Assembly: GCA_029224185.1 (NCBI GenBank)
Contig: CM055198.1
Coordinates: forward strand, 3,277,675 to 3,341,674
Source of the DNA: Karalla daura
Taxonomy: Eukaryota; Chordata; Actinopteri; Chaetodontiformes; Leiognathidae
Length of the DNA: 64,000 nt
Direction: 5' to 3'
Below the pieces are notes generated by a model. That model did not search any database. It worked only from the letters and a program-made list of their open reading frames with translations, and had not been told where the DNA came from. This document shows, one piece after another, positions 1 to 11,700 of the stretch. A program made the translations under genes and the position numbers. Positions within the stretch are counted from its first letter, which is position 1; each line of letters begins with the position of its first letter.

Positions 1-1621
1 CTGGTCCTCTGAAGCAGCAGCAGCAGCAGCAGCAGCAGCAGAGGCAGCATTATTGGTTTGAGTGGTGCTCAGCATTGTTCCAGCGACAGGAGTGTTGTCC
101 AGGCCGCCACTCAGATGCCCCTTCAAAGGTTTTCTGTAAATGCTGGAGTGTGTAGCCCCAGAGACCAAGCCTGGGTGTGCGGGGGAAGAGAGCTTTCTGT
201 GGGTTGAGTTTTTTTGGCGGGCTCTCAACTTCCTGTAGACATCCAAGGTTCTTTTACTAACAGGCACGTATGCTTGATCGCTGATGTTGCTATACTTGGC
301 CAAACACTTGAGAAGCCTTTCACCTCTGGCTGGCAAGGGTTCAGGGGGCTTTGGTTGTGGTTCTGGTCGGGGCTGAGGATCCTGTGGAGCCGGAGAAGGA
401 GGCTTGGGGGGAAGAGGAGTCGGGGCTTTGGGCACAACGGGTGGTGCGCATGGAGTTATCCGGGGCTCTATTCATGTGGAAAGGTACATTACAGTAACAC
501 AAAGATTGTGGAATCACAAAAGGAAAATAATTGCTAAAACTGGGCCTCAGGCAAGAACATTTTCACAACAAATTTAGCCATTACCTGAAGTGGCATCATG
601 AAGACAATCATTCTGCTGCACTAATGCGCGTCTGATCTGCTTATTATTTGGCTTTATATTAAAGAGCACTTTTTTATCATTAGGACTTGCAACATATATG
701 TTCTCACTTCTTGTATGAGGCCCAAAATCGTCGTGCACTGAGTGAATTCATTTTTTTATGGTACACAGTCTTGATAGCAACAACCTGGCTTTGGGCGGAG
801 CATAACAGCAGGGACCACCAAAGGTCTGGGACCAGGGCTCTCTGGAACCTTCAGGACCGGGCCTGGGTCCACTCTGCGTGCCGGGCGGAGAGAGGTTCTG
901 GGCTGCTGGAGAGAGAGAGATGCTGGAGGAGGCCCCATGTCTTCCTGCTTGGGGCTTAATTGAGAAAACAAGATTGCATGAATCCGGTTGGTTACGTGGA
1001 CATGTATTTACAACTCTGAGTGATAGTTGACCATCGTCTTGTTCTAAAACTCACACAATGCTCTGCACAGGTCTTGGGTTGAATGGGGAACTGTTTTTTT
1101 GAGCTTTATTTTCTTTTCGACCATCAGGAGCTTTTGGCTGGGTTTGAGTGCCTGATGAACTGTCCGAAACGCTGTTTCCATCTAAGGGGTTTCCATCATC
1201 TTCTACTTTTCCTTTGTCCTCACATACTCCGTCCTTTTCCTCCACCTTTGTTTCCTTCACTTTCCACTCTTTTCTTCTCCCTTTCCTATTTCTCACATCC
1301 TTTCGGTCCAGTTCCCACTCGTCATCGTCAGCTTCATCACTGTCCTCACCATCATCTATGAAGCGGAAAATCCTTGTGCTTATATCCTCCTCCTCCTCCT
1401 CTTCCTCCTCCACCTCCTCCGCAGATCCTCCATCCTCCTCCTCTGCTTTGAAATCATCCACCCAAGGAAAGAGGTTGCTTATTGGGCGGCCTGACTCGAC
1501 AAGTCTCCTCCTCATCCATCCGCGGATGACAGAGTTGGGGATGTAGCCATCTGGAGCTATGGGCCATTTCTGAGGTTCTGTGGGATGTTCAGCCCTCTTC
1601 ATCAACTCAGCCTCCACAGAC
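1..1621 (-). CDS. Unidentified acidic/proline-rich protein, 3 visible exons, partial at both ends
   Basis: Three exons join in phase on the minus strand: 1055-1621 (acceptor ctgcag, donor GTGAGT), 785-954 and 467 down to the window edge. The first carries a basic segment around PNSVIRGWMRRRL and FPWVDDF, then a run of glutamates (about 1376-1440) and a lysine-rich tail. The second is proline/arginine-rich. The third starts with a Pro-rich stretch, continues through KYSNISDQAYVPVSKRTLDV and ends in a poly-alanine run. Exit and entry phases (2 to 2, then 1 to 1) agree at both junctions, which is strong support for a real gene. Low complexity and charge suggest a largely disordered intracellular protein. 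I do not recognise the family. It lies immediately downstream of ubash3b on the same strand, the position JHY (C11orf63) has after UBASH3B and CRTAM in human, so a jhy orthologue is a guess from gene order only. The 5' exons were not located. Confidence 0.65.
14..41. repeat. GCA trinucleotide repeat
   Basis: About nine tandem GCA units. On the minus strand they are read in frame as GCT, giving the poly-alanine run of the exon at the left edge. Confidence 0.9.
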
Positions 1622-3660
1622 CTGCAGCAGGCTCACACAAGTTGTAATTGCAGAGCATAAGATAAAAACACATAGAGATGAAAGGAAACAATTTGATATT
1701 CACAAAGCGGTACTTGCTTTGCAGAGAGTAAGCAGATACTGAGCCACAACAATAGAATCAGCACCAGCTTAGTAAGGGATCATTGTTTCCTGTGGTGACC
1801 TTGTGTGGGGAGTTTAGGGAAAGAGTGGCAGACTAGTGGGTTGGTGTGACACCGAGTCTTCTTTCGAAGCAATTTTACAGTTGGATGGAGGAAGAAAGTG
1901 TGAATGTACGGCTGGCTGGATGTTTTGTGTCAGACAACATTAGTTTCAGACAGATCCAGCCAAAACTAAGCCTAAAGCCGGCTGCTGGTTCAGCAATGAG
2001 TGATAATCTCAACCTGTCACTTTTGGTGCTACGAAGCATTCATGAAGTTATGTGTATGAAACCCTTCACGTGTGCTTTGCTCCTACCTCTTCCCCACCGG
2101 AGCTCCCTGCAGGCCTCCAGCAGATCTGCCCTGATCCGCTCCTGTTTGTTTGGTTTCAAACGCTTCAGTTTGAATGTAAACAAGTCGGTGGAATGGAGGC
2201 TGTTCGTTCAAAGCTACCGTAACAATGATATGGCAGATAAAGGACCAAATACAGCTCACATTTCAGGCCGAAAACTTCATTTGTGCGAATAGCATACAGT
2301 GTCACTTTAATCAGTGGACTTCAGAAACACTGCTGGTGACTAGGGATTCAATCAAGTGGGCTTTGTGCATGATATTTAGGATGATAGAGAAATTTTTCCT
2401 GTCACCACCATGATCATCATGAGGACTTGAACGCCTCACTGGAGTCCTCTCCTGCTCCAGCAGCTCTGACGCATACAACAGGACCAGGAGTAAAGAAAGG
2501 CGACGGAGCAGATCCGCTCTCAGTGAGTGAGCTCATTCTTGAAACACTCTCTTGGGTCCCTTCCAGCATCATCCGGGGCTTTGAAGAACTGGAGCGGCAC
2601 TTCCTCTCCATGGAGGTAGGAACCAGTGGAGCGGTATGATGGTCTGCAGCTGCCTGGACTCCGTTGAAGCACCTGCTCCATGTTACGGATGTGCATTGTT
2701 ACCTTTGCTCACTCACATCTTCCTCATAAGGTTTTTGTCTCCTTTATTGTGTGTTCAAAACATTAGATGTGATGCAGATTTCTTTGACATTTGAATAACA
2801 GTTTTTTTCCACACACTGCAGTCCAGTGAGAGCTTGAAGAGGAGCTTGCTTACTGTACTGGTTAATGGCTTTGAGTGGCTCCTGAGATGGTGGTTAATGA
2901 ATAATGAAGTAATCATATCATATAAATAACCTGTCGTTTATAAACAACTGTTTTTAATGCGAATTTAAATCTCACAGCAGATGTTTAAAAAGAAAGAAGA
3001 TAAGACCCCAAACGGCATATTGCTTGCCTTTCAAGTTTGCTAATATGTCTAGAGAAAGGATACAGGACCAGCTCAGTAAAGATTTCCATACTAGTCAGAT
3101 GTCAATAAGCCATTTTGTAGGACAGTTACTGAGGAGTGTGTCCGCGTCGCCTCTCCTATTTCTGTTTATGTACGTCAGAGGCGAGGTTCAGTTTGACTCC
3201 ACACGGTGTGACTGCGAAGCAAGGGAGGATTCAGTTATCTCGGCGGAGAGAGACGTGGGGGAAAATGTGTCTCAAGGCTAAAAAAATACTGTTGAGCTGT
3301 GACCTACGAAGGATTCGCAACACAACACAATGTTCACGTGACTCCACACAACTCTCATGTGAACTAAAAATGGTTAACATTACAAAAATACATATATATT
3401 AATGTTAATAATCATATTAATGAAACAATATAAATATATGCATAAAATAGGAAAACTGGTCTTGTATATGTTGTGTTTATGAGCACTTGTCATGATGTAA
3501 ACACTGAGTTCAATGGATTTTGGTCGAAATGATTTGAGGTGCATGTGGCCAGGTGAAGGTCGGAGGATAAGGGGTGCTTCTGAACTGTTAACGTTGTGTC
3601 CGGCGATTATTCTGTGAGATTACGTTGCGACGGTTGTTTTTCTGTTGATGCCGACACAAA

Positions 3661-3783
3661 GGTGACTTTGCTCGCAATTCCACGCAGGTCCGCTAGGCCT
3701 GGCCCAAAGGTTATAAAAAAAAAAAAACACTTTCTCCGATACACACCCAGTCGAAAAACGTCGTTTTCAATCGTGAAATACCC
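3661..3783 (+). repeat. Dispersed repeat, copy 1 (second copy near 61.2 kb)
   Basis: This stretch, with an internal A-run at 3715-3727, aligns in the same orientation with 61207-61312. Shared blocks include ggcctggc, acactttc, atacaca and ccagtc. The two copies differ at many positions, so both are old. Family unknown; SINE-like or a short non-autonomous element. Confidence 0.6.
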
Positions 3784-5344
3784 GAATATCTTTTGTTTGG
3801 TCTTCGTGATCCTGATTCCAGACGCCGGCTTGTTCGCGGCCGAGGGCGGCAAGGTCGACGGCGGTTCTCAAAGCAGGAGGCGCAGCTGTGAGAGGACAGC
3901 AGGCAGCCGGGCCCGGGAGACATCGCTTTAATTCCATTACAGAGGCACCCACAACAACACAAGTCACTTCATCCACGGAGCACGTTTTAAAGCTGCACAC
4001 ACGGTACACGCGTATGTCGTCGATGCAGTCAACACCTGAGATACAGAGCGGTAAATCTTTGCATGCTGTCGTCGAGAGTCACGGTCTACTCCTCTGTATG
4101 TTTTTGCCCGTGACGTCTCAAAGAGAAATGTTATAAATAAATAAAAAAAGAGAGAGAGGGAGAGAGAGAGAGAAAGAAATGCGACTGGAAGACTTCTTCT
4201 CGAAATGGGATTATTTACAGCGACTCGGGCAGAATCGAGGAGCTACCGTGTGATTGTCGACAGTGAGAGGTTGTGCTGTTCCGGCGTCTGCGTACGCAAC
4301 GGGGAGGGCGGGAGGCGCCGCTGCTCGGGACGTGCTACATGTGGGGCTGCGTTCTGCTGTGAAAGGCAGTCGAACGACAGGGAGGCGCCAGGCCGTACCG
4401 TCTGTTCATACCTGGCGTGTGCTGCTACGAAGGGTCCGAAGGGAACGCACTGGGAAGCACCGCGGTGTGCAACGCGTCGGACAACTGTGTGACGCGTCGA
4501 ACCTCATTCCGGCGGCAGGCAAAACAAACAATCAGCGAGTCGCTGCCCAAACCTGCCCTCAGTGTGTCACCCGCATCCGGACACGTCGCCTCCAGATCGG
4601 CCCGGCCCGGAGCTGAGTGAAGTCACGTGACGTTCGACTGCAAAAATGACCTCCGAGATATGCATTCAAAAAATACTTTTTTTTCCCATCTCTCATTTCA
4701 CCCTCTATTTCCCGGGGGGGGGGGGCCGAGGGAACGACAGCGACGCGGCTCGTCATCGGACTCCGAGTCTTGAAAGTCAACGTCTGAGCCCGTGGGATGA
4801 GAGAGGGCTAGGGTCAACCCTCACCTCGCAGTGAGCGATCTGACCGTATTCAGAGGCCAGACCGGCGGAAGCCAAGACACGCAGCATGCGGCGTCTGCGG
4901 GAATGCGGCGACGCCAACACTGGCTATTTCACATTTTCATGTACGCGTGGCGATCGGACAACGCCATCTTAAAACGGTCCCCGCTCCCGAGTCGGCGTCC
5001 GCACAGTGCCCTCGAGAGAACAGGATGAGAACCGAACGATGGGGAACCGGAACGCGCGGGGCGGGGACAAATCCGGGGGCGGGCGGAGGGGAACGCGGAC
5101 GTGGCGGAAAGGGAAGCGTCCCGCCGCGTTGGAAACCTGAGTCGTCGGCGCCGGGAACGAAGGCGGCTTTTGCTCTTCACGACGCGTCACGTCACATCGC
5201 GTGGCGTGGCGGCTACGGTCCGTGCACGTCATGTCATACATTCATGTTGGTGGAGAGAGAATGAATGGTTCACAGTGGCAGCACACCGTCGGAAATCATG
5301 CTAGTTTCACCCAAAAAAGAAACAAAAACAGTTCTGAGATTGGG

Positions 5345-5411
<67 letters not shown>
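5345..5411. repeat. AT dinucleotide microsatellite
   Basis: About 33 AT units, interrupted once near 5359. Confidence 0.95.
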
Positions 5412-5414
<3 letters not shown>

Positions 5415-5662
5415 TTGTTAAAGAGCTACTCCCACACAGTGCGGCTGGCACCCAGGCTGACAGCTCCCCTCACTCAGACATGAGAATACAGTGAAATCTG
5501 GGCCCGGACTTCTGCCCTTCACAGACTGGGACTCTTCGGCTCCTCCTCCTCCTTCTCATCTTCCTCCTCCACAGGCAGGAAGCTGCCCCAGCCTCAGCCT
5601 GAGCCCTGGACTGTCGAGGGGGTGGGGGGTGGGGGGCACTGTCTGTAGCTTGCTACTGCAGG

Positions 5663-5710
5663 GTGTGTGTGTGTGTGTGTGTGTGTGGGGGGGGTGGGGG
5701 GGGGGGGGGT
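5663..5710. repeat. TG microsatellite followed by G-rich run
   Basis: About 13 TG units followed by G-runs, about 40 bp beyond the ubash3b stop codon and therefore probably in its 3' UTR. Confidence 0.85.
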
Positions 5711-5750
5711 ACAGGCTCGGTCGGGCTGGGCGGGGCGGCTCCCACGGCTG

Positions 5751-8700
5751 TCATTCCTGCAGGAGCGTCTCCCTCCAGTCGAAGCTGTGGTTCGGTCCGT
5801 GTGTGAGCGGGAGGATGGGAGGGTCCACCAACTGCCACACGCCCGTGTCGCCCTGCTCCTCACACGAGCAGAAGCCCAGGTATGGGATCTGAGGACAGAG
5901 CACAGGGACGCACTTGATTCACCACTCACAAACTCACCCGACTCATTTGAATTGGTAGTTTTCATCATTATTAGATCCACTTTTAGAAATGAACGCATCT
6001 GTTCTTCTGTGCTCGAGCCGGGCCACTATTTGCATGAGACCGAACTCATTTAGGGGGCTCTTCTCTGCTGCCACCCTGTGGCACGAACGTCATGTGCAAA
6101 GGACGATCCTGTCACGTAGAGACTGGAATCTCTGTGGTACGTAATGCGCATGACGTCTACATTTCTTAAAGGGAAATACGATTCAATAGGATGTTTTCTG
6201 ACATTTCTCTCACGGAATGCAATGAAAAGTCGCTCGTTTAAGTGGGCATTTTAATTTGCCCTGCACGAGTGAAATCTATTCCCGTTGTTTTTATTGTAAA
6301 TTGACTTCAGCGGGAGGGCAGAGCAACTCATAATAATCAATAGAACAGATCCGAGGGATGCTGAGACTGAGACTGCTGCGTGAGCCCTCTCTCCCATGAG
6401 TGCCAGGTGCAGCTGGGTCCAACCAGCCGCCTAGTTGCTCGGCCGAGCCGGTCTCTGGGCCAATCACGCGGGCCGGGACGATCTCTCAACACGCCGAGAA
6501 ACAAGCGAAAGCAGGAAAACTATCCGGGGACGAGAGACAATGACAAAGAATCTAAATCGCTCCCCGCGTGATCGTGAAACAGAGAGGCGTCCTGCTCGAA
6601 CAGCCTCGTTCCGTTCGAGCCCGGGACGGAGGCCGCGATTTGGCTTTGTCGGGGGGGAAGACGCGGACAGACGGAGGCGTCGACGACCTGAATAACGAAG
6701 CCGGCCAGGCCGGCTCCCCTCTAACGAGGGGGGAGGTTTGGTCCGGGAGGAACCCACGAACAGTCCCACCGTTATGGGACTGTTCGGCGAGCGCGTGAGG
6801 GAATGAGCGGCCCCGGAGTCGCCTGCGCGTGGACCCTCTCAGCCAGTGCGGTGTTCCAAATAGGTTCATCCTTTCTTTTCGTCTACCATTTCTCTAGAAC
6901 TTTCCACACAAATGGTAACAAAATCACACGCGAGGGGTTGGAACTCTGTTCAGCGGCCGGCAAAAACGAACCTTTCGGACGACTTGGATGAAGTCCTTGG
7001 CGCTCTGCGGGCCGCGGCCCTGCAGCTGGCGGGTGCAGGCCTCCAAGGAGGACGCGTGGGCCACGATCAGCACGTTGTTTCCTGGCGAGAGAGTGGGGCG
7101 GGATGCAAGCGTCAGCCCGTGTCAGCCCGACAGCGCGCGCTCACCTCGGCGGCCCGACCGCCCGACCGCCCCTTACCAGTGTTCTTGCAGTCGGACAGGA
7201 TGTCTTTGGTCACCTGGTAGCTCCGGCTCATGTAGTTCTCGTAGGATTCGGACACAGCCAGCTTGCCGACCGGGATCAGAGGTCTGCACGACGGCGACAG
7301 GCACACACACACACACACACACACGGGTTAAAAACCATTCGTCACGCACAATCGGATCCACGCAAAGCTGCCCGAGCTAGGAAGCGGCGCGTCTCTGTTG
7401 AGCCCCCAGGGTAGAGCATCTGTCCAAACGAACGCTGTGCACAGAGAAGATTCCTACATCTGTTAAATGACACTCACTGAACTCTGAGCAAACTGAACTA
7501 ACGAGGTCCGAGATGTCCGGTCGCCACGGTAACGGGGCGCGCCTCTCACCCGCTCCGGTTCACCTCTGGGATCTCACCCGCCAAATCAAATGACTGGACG
7601 GGGATGCCGAGCTCCATATTCCGACAGGGTGAAGCTGAGCGATTGAGAGAGGCCGAATGATCGCATTAAGGCCAGACGCGCGACGACCTCTTATCAAGTA
7701 CGCGTCACTCGCCACTTGTGACAACCGGTTTCACGGCTCGCGTCGCATCGCGTCACGTCAAATGCACCGTGTGCCTCGCGGTGTCACTGGGATTTCACGC
7801 GGAGCAGTCCGGGGCGCTTCAAACGCGATTTTACTTCAGACTGTAACCGACTGCTTGACCTGTATTCGCAGTGAGAGGAGGAGGACTTCCCGACAGATTC
7901 CACTGTCTTTGACAACAAAGCGCAAGTGTGAGCGTTTGTGGAGAGCAAACGAGCCGGCGTGACCTGTATGTCGTGTCCACGCTGAAGTGCGCCGCCGCCA
8001 GGTCGGTGGGGGGGATCCACGCAGGCAGAGAGCTCCCAGAGACCCATTTGGTCCACTCGAAGAGACCGGGCTCCACTCGCACCTTCATCTTGCCGTCCTG
8101 CTGCAGCCCTGTTCCGACGGGAGCGCCGGGGTTACAGTCCGTTCGCTTGAACGTGGACAGAGGGGGTCAAAGAGTGCCTGGCCGTACCTTTCAGGATGTT
8201 CTGCGCGGTCTGAATGCACCTCAGGGAGGGGGAGCAGTACACAAAGTCTATGGCCGTGCTGCTCTCCAACAGGGCCTCGCCTGGACAAACGCACGCTCAG
8301 GACTCCACAGGGCGAACGTCACACACACTCACACACACACACACAGGCGCGACTTCGAACCACATACCCGGGCTACATACCCACAAGCCTGGCCTGCGTG
8401 GACCCGAACACAGTGATGGGAGCGTCCATGTCGTAGTCTCTCTTGTCGCCCCACAGCGGCAAACTGGGAGGCATGTTCAGATTGGAGCGCACGTACCTGC
8501 CTGGGGTAGAAATGGAAGCGCTGTGGATGAAGCGGACCAAAGGAGTCTCTCGTTCGCCCTTCGTCCTGCCCAGGCCGCCACCCCTCACCTTTGCTGTCGG
8601 AGCAGAGAGAGAGCCAGTGCTTGCCAAAGACCACGTCCATCCTCTCCCCGTGCCGACACACGAACAGCGTCCTCTTCGGCTGCCTGGAGTGGCTCCCGCT

Positions 8701-11700
8701 GATCCGCAGGACCTGCTGCGAAGAGGAGCGCCTGCGGTGATCGGTTGGACCGAACAGGTCCAACCGATCGGCAGCTGCGGACGCAAACGCTACCTGCATC
8801 GGATGGCAAATGAGGCTGAGGGTGGCCGTCTCTCCGGGACTGGTGCTCTCGGGGCGTCGGCCGTCCAGCAGCCCGTCAAACATTCCCCTCTGCTCTTTGC
8901 CCGTCCTGTCGCTGGGGCCGCAGCCGAAGAAGGAGTGGGATCTGCGGGGGCACACGGACACCAGTCAGGACAAACGCCGTCTTCCCTTTGACGGCACGGG
9001 GAAGAGCGGCGCCCGGCGGCTCACCCGTGGAAGACCCAGGTGTCCGACTCGTCGGCCAGGCTGACGTAGTTCTCGGGCAGCAAGCCGGACAGGCCCGAGG
9101 CCAGCGAGGTCCCGTACACCCAGCCCTCGCTGGTCCCCGTCTGGTCCACCGGGGACATGAAGACGAAGTCGCCGGGCACCAGCTCCAGCTCGTCCTCGTT
9201 CTGGGGCTGGTACGGGTACATCACGCGCAGGGTCTGAGGAGCCACCACAACCGGCATTGAGCGCAGGCGGCCACAAGCCGCCGCCGCCCGGCCGCCGCGG
9301 ACCCCCGCGTGAGCCTACTACCTCGTGGTTGGCGAAGCGAATGTCCCGGGAGAAGAGCACCGCCAGCCAGTCGCAGCCCAGCTTGACCTCGATGCCCTTG
9401 GCCAGCTTCTCCAGCGACGGCAGGTGGTTGCTGGGGAAGTTGTAGGCCAGCGTCACGTGGAGCTGCTTCTTGTGCGGCTCCACGTGGACCTCTGCGCGGG
9501 GCAGAGACAAGGACGGGCTGTCTGGAACGCCATTCGGTCACCGTTGAGGGCACGGGGGCCGCGCGTGGCCCTCCTACCTGCTTTCCTGGTGGCCTCCGCG
9601 GCGAAGTCGGCGGCGAACTGCTTGAGGACGTCGGCCACCTGCTCCTCCACGAACAGGCCGATGAAGTTGGAGGAGGTGTACAGCTCCAGGGGCAGCGGGC
9701 TGGGGAAGCGGCCGCGCCACTGCTGCACCGTGGCCTGGAGGGCCTCACACAGGACCTCCACTTTGTGGTCGGCGCACTGTCGGGACGGAACAGGGAAGCC
9801 CGGCAAGAGGGAAGCTCATACATCTGATGCGATGGCGTAGATCTATAGGGGTTTTCGCATGTTACGGAGCTATGGAGAAGCTTGGGTGGGTTTGCGGAGC
9901 TCACCATGAAGAACTGGCAGAGGGTGATGTGGGGGAAAATGTTGTGCGCCTTGTTTTTGCCACAGGCGACCCTGCTCTGCTGCCAGAAGTGGGAGAGCTG
10001 GTTCTGGAGGGGCCCGCTGGGCCGCAGGTAGAGGACGAACTCCCTGGGCAGGGAGTCGTCCAGGAAGGGGTCGTCCACGTGGGAGAAGAGCCTGGGGAGG
10101 GGCGAGAGGCGGCAGGGGGTCAGACAGCAGGAACGCCGGACCAGACTCGACTCCAGTTTATCGGTGCCGGAACACCGGAGCCGCACTCTGATTCTGGGAT
10201 TGGACTATTTCCCACTTTCAGCTGATTGTGGGACTGAAATCTGCCTTCCTTCCTTCTCACTTGCCGGCAACGTCGCTCTCCGCGCGGAGATTTCGGCATT
10301 TCAGTTGAAAGTCTAACGTGTCCGTAACTGCTTTTTTCATACATGCGACAGAAAGGAAACATTATACATTTTTTAGTGGGGTTATTTCTTACATGATAAA
10401 CCAATATCCCTGGTTTCATTATTCATCTGGTGATTTTGCTGGTCCCAGGTAATAATCTCATCTTTCACACGTTGACAGACATTTCGTAACAACCTGCCAG
10501 TGAGAGAACACTGTTTTCCCAGAGACCAGAGCACGGTCACAAAAAAAGCGATGAGGCGGCTCCTCGAAATGAATCCGAAATCCTAATTCATCATGAAATG
10601 AAAGATCCTGGCAAATGCAGCAGAGCTGGAGAGGCCCTTCCCTATGAGCCGACACGAAGGCTCACACCTCTTTACAGAAGGGGGCAGCATAATACACATT
10701 TTCCGCTCCGATCCGCGACGCCCGTGTATCCGTGCGCGCACCGCGCACCATGCGCGCATTGTGTTCACTCACCAGTCACATGCTGCTTGTACGCTCCGAC
10801 CTCCTGTCGACACCAGGGCCTTCAGTCTGTAAAAGAGCAAAAGCGAGGTCAGAAACCGACCAGCGACAACGAGAAAGCCAGAGCCAGAGCCAGAGCCAGA
10901 GCCAGAGAAACCCAGCATCTCTCCAGCCTGTTTCTGGACGAGGACACACTGATGTTGTTCTCTGAGCTGTAGTTTTGAGTCCCTGGGAGTTTTCTGGCAA
11001 GCTCATCACAGTAACGTTTGCCTCATCTGCTCGTCTCAGCATGGATTCACAGGCAAAGATCCCTCTTTTCTCCCGCAGCATAAACCCGTAAACTTTCGAG
11101 GGCTTTCGAGGAAATCGCGTGGAAAAGTTTTGGAGTTGCTGAGCGATCTGGAGCCGAGCACAAACACTGTCACCGGAATAAAAAAAAGTTTTTTCTCTCT
11201 CTTTTTTTTTCTTCCAGATTTGACGGCCTGACGTGAATATCCGAACAGAAAGTCAGCTCCCTCCACCTCGTGCAGAAAAAAGGGAGAAAAAAAAACACAC
11301 ATCACGATGTCAAAGCGAAATGAATTTATGAGTGTGGTTTTGCGGGGAGGCCTGCAAGTGTCGGATGAAAGTAACGGGCCACACTGTATCCTCTGGAAAA
11401 AAAAGAAAAGACAAGAAAGGAAGAAAAAAAGTTGCCTTAACTCGGAAATCCTTTCGCTTTATTGGGCTGAGACCTTTTAAAATCATTCACATTTAGCTAG
11501 TTTTTTAGCTAGTTTTTTTTTTCAGTGCATCGATGAGTAAGCGAGCGGAGGGGGTGCCGCTGTCGGGACAGCGCGGATCGCATGGGGGAGACCGGCCGCC
11601 TCGGTCCCCCTGGAAGCGCCTTCAAAGCGGCGTGGGGGGGACGAGCGTGTGCGTGGGAGGACGGTGACACAGATTCCTGCTCGTAATGAGAGGGAGCTCC

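Larger units (their letters stand above)
1622..5750. other. Spacer between the left-edge gene and ubash3b
   Basis: No gene could be assembled here. A CpG-rich block lies at about 4200-5260 and could be a promoter region. An exon-like open stretch lies at about 2411-2640; it is open in more than one frame and on both strands, so its coding strand cannot be decided. A GA-rich simple repeat sits near 4148-4177. Upstream exons of the left-edge minus-strand gene would be expected here but none could be fixed by splice phase. Confidence 0.5.

Noticed and set aside
1622..5750. A CRTAM orthologue between ubash3b and the left-edge gene, as in mammals
   Set aside because: No immunoglobulin-domain exon could be found in this interval on either strand.
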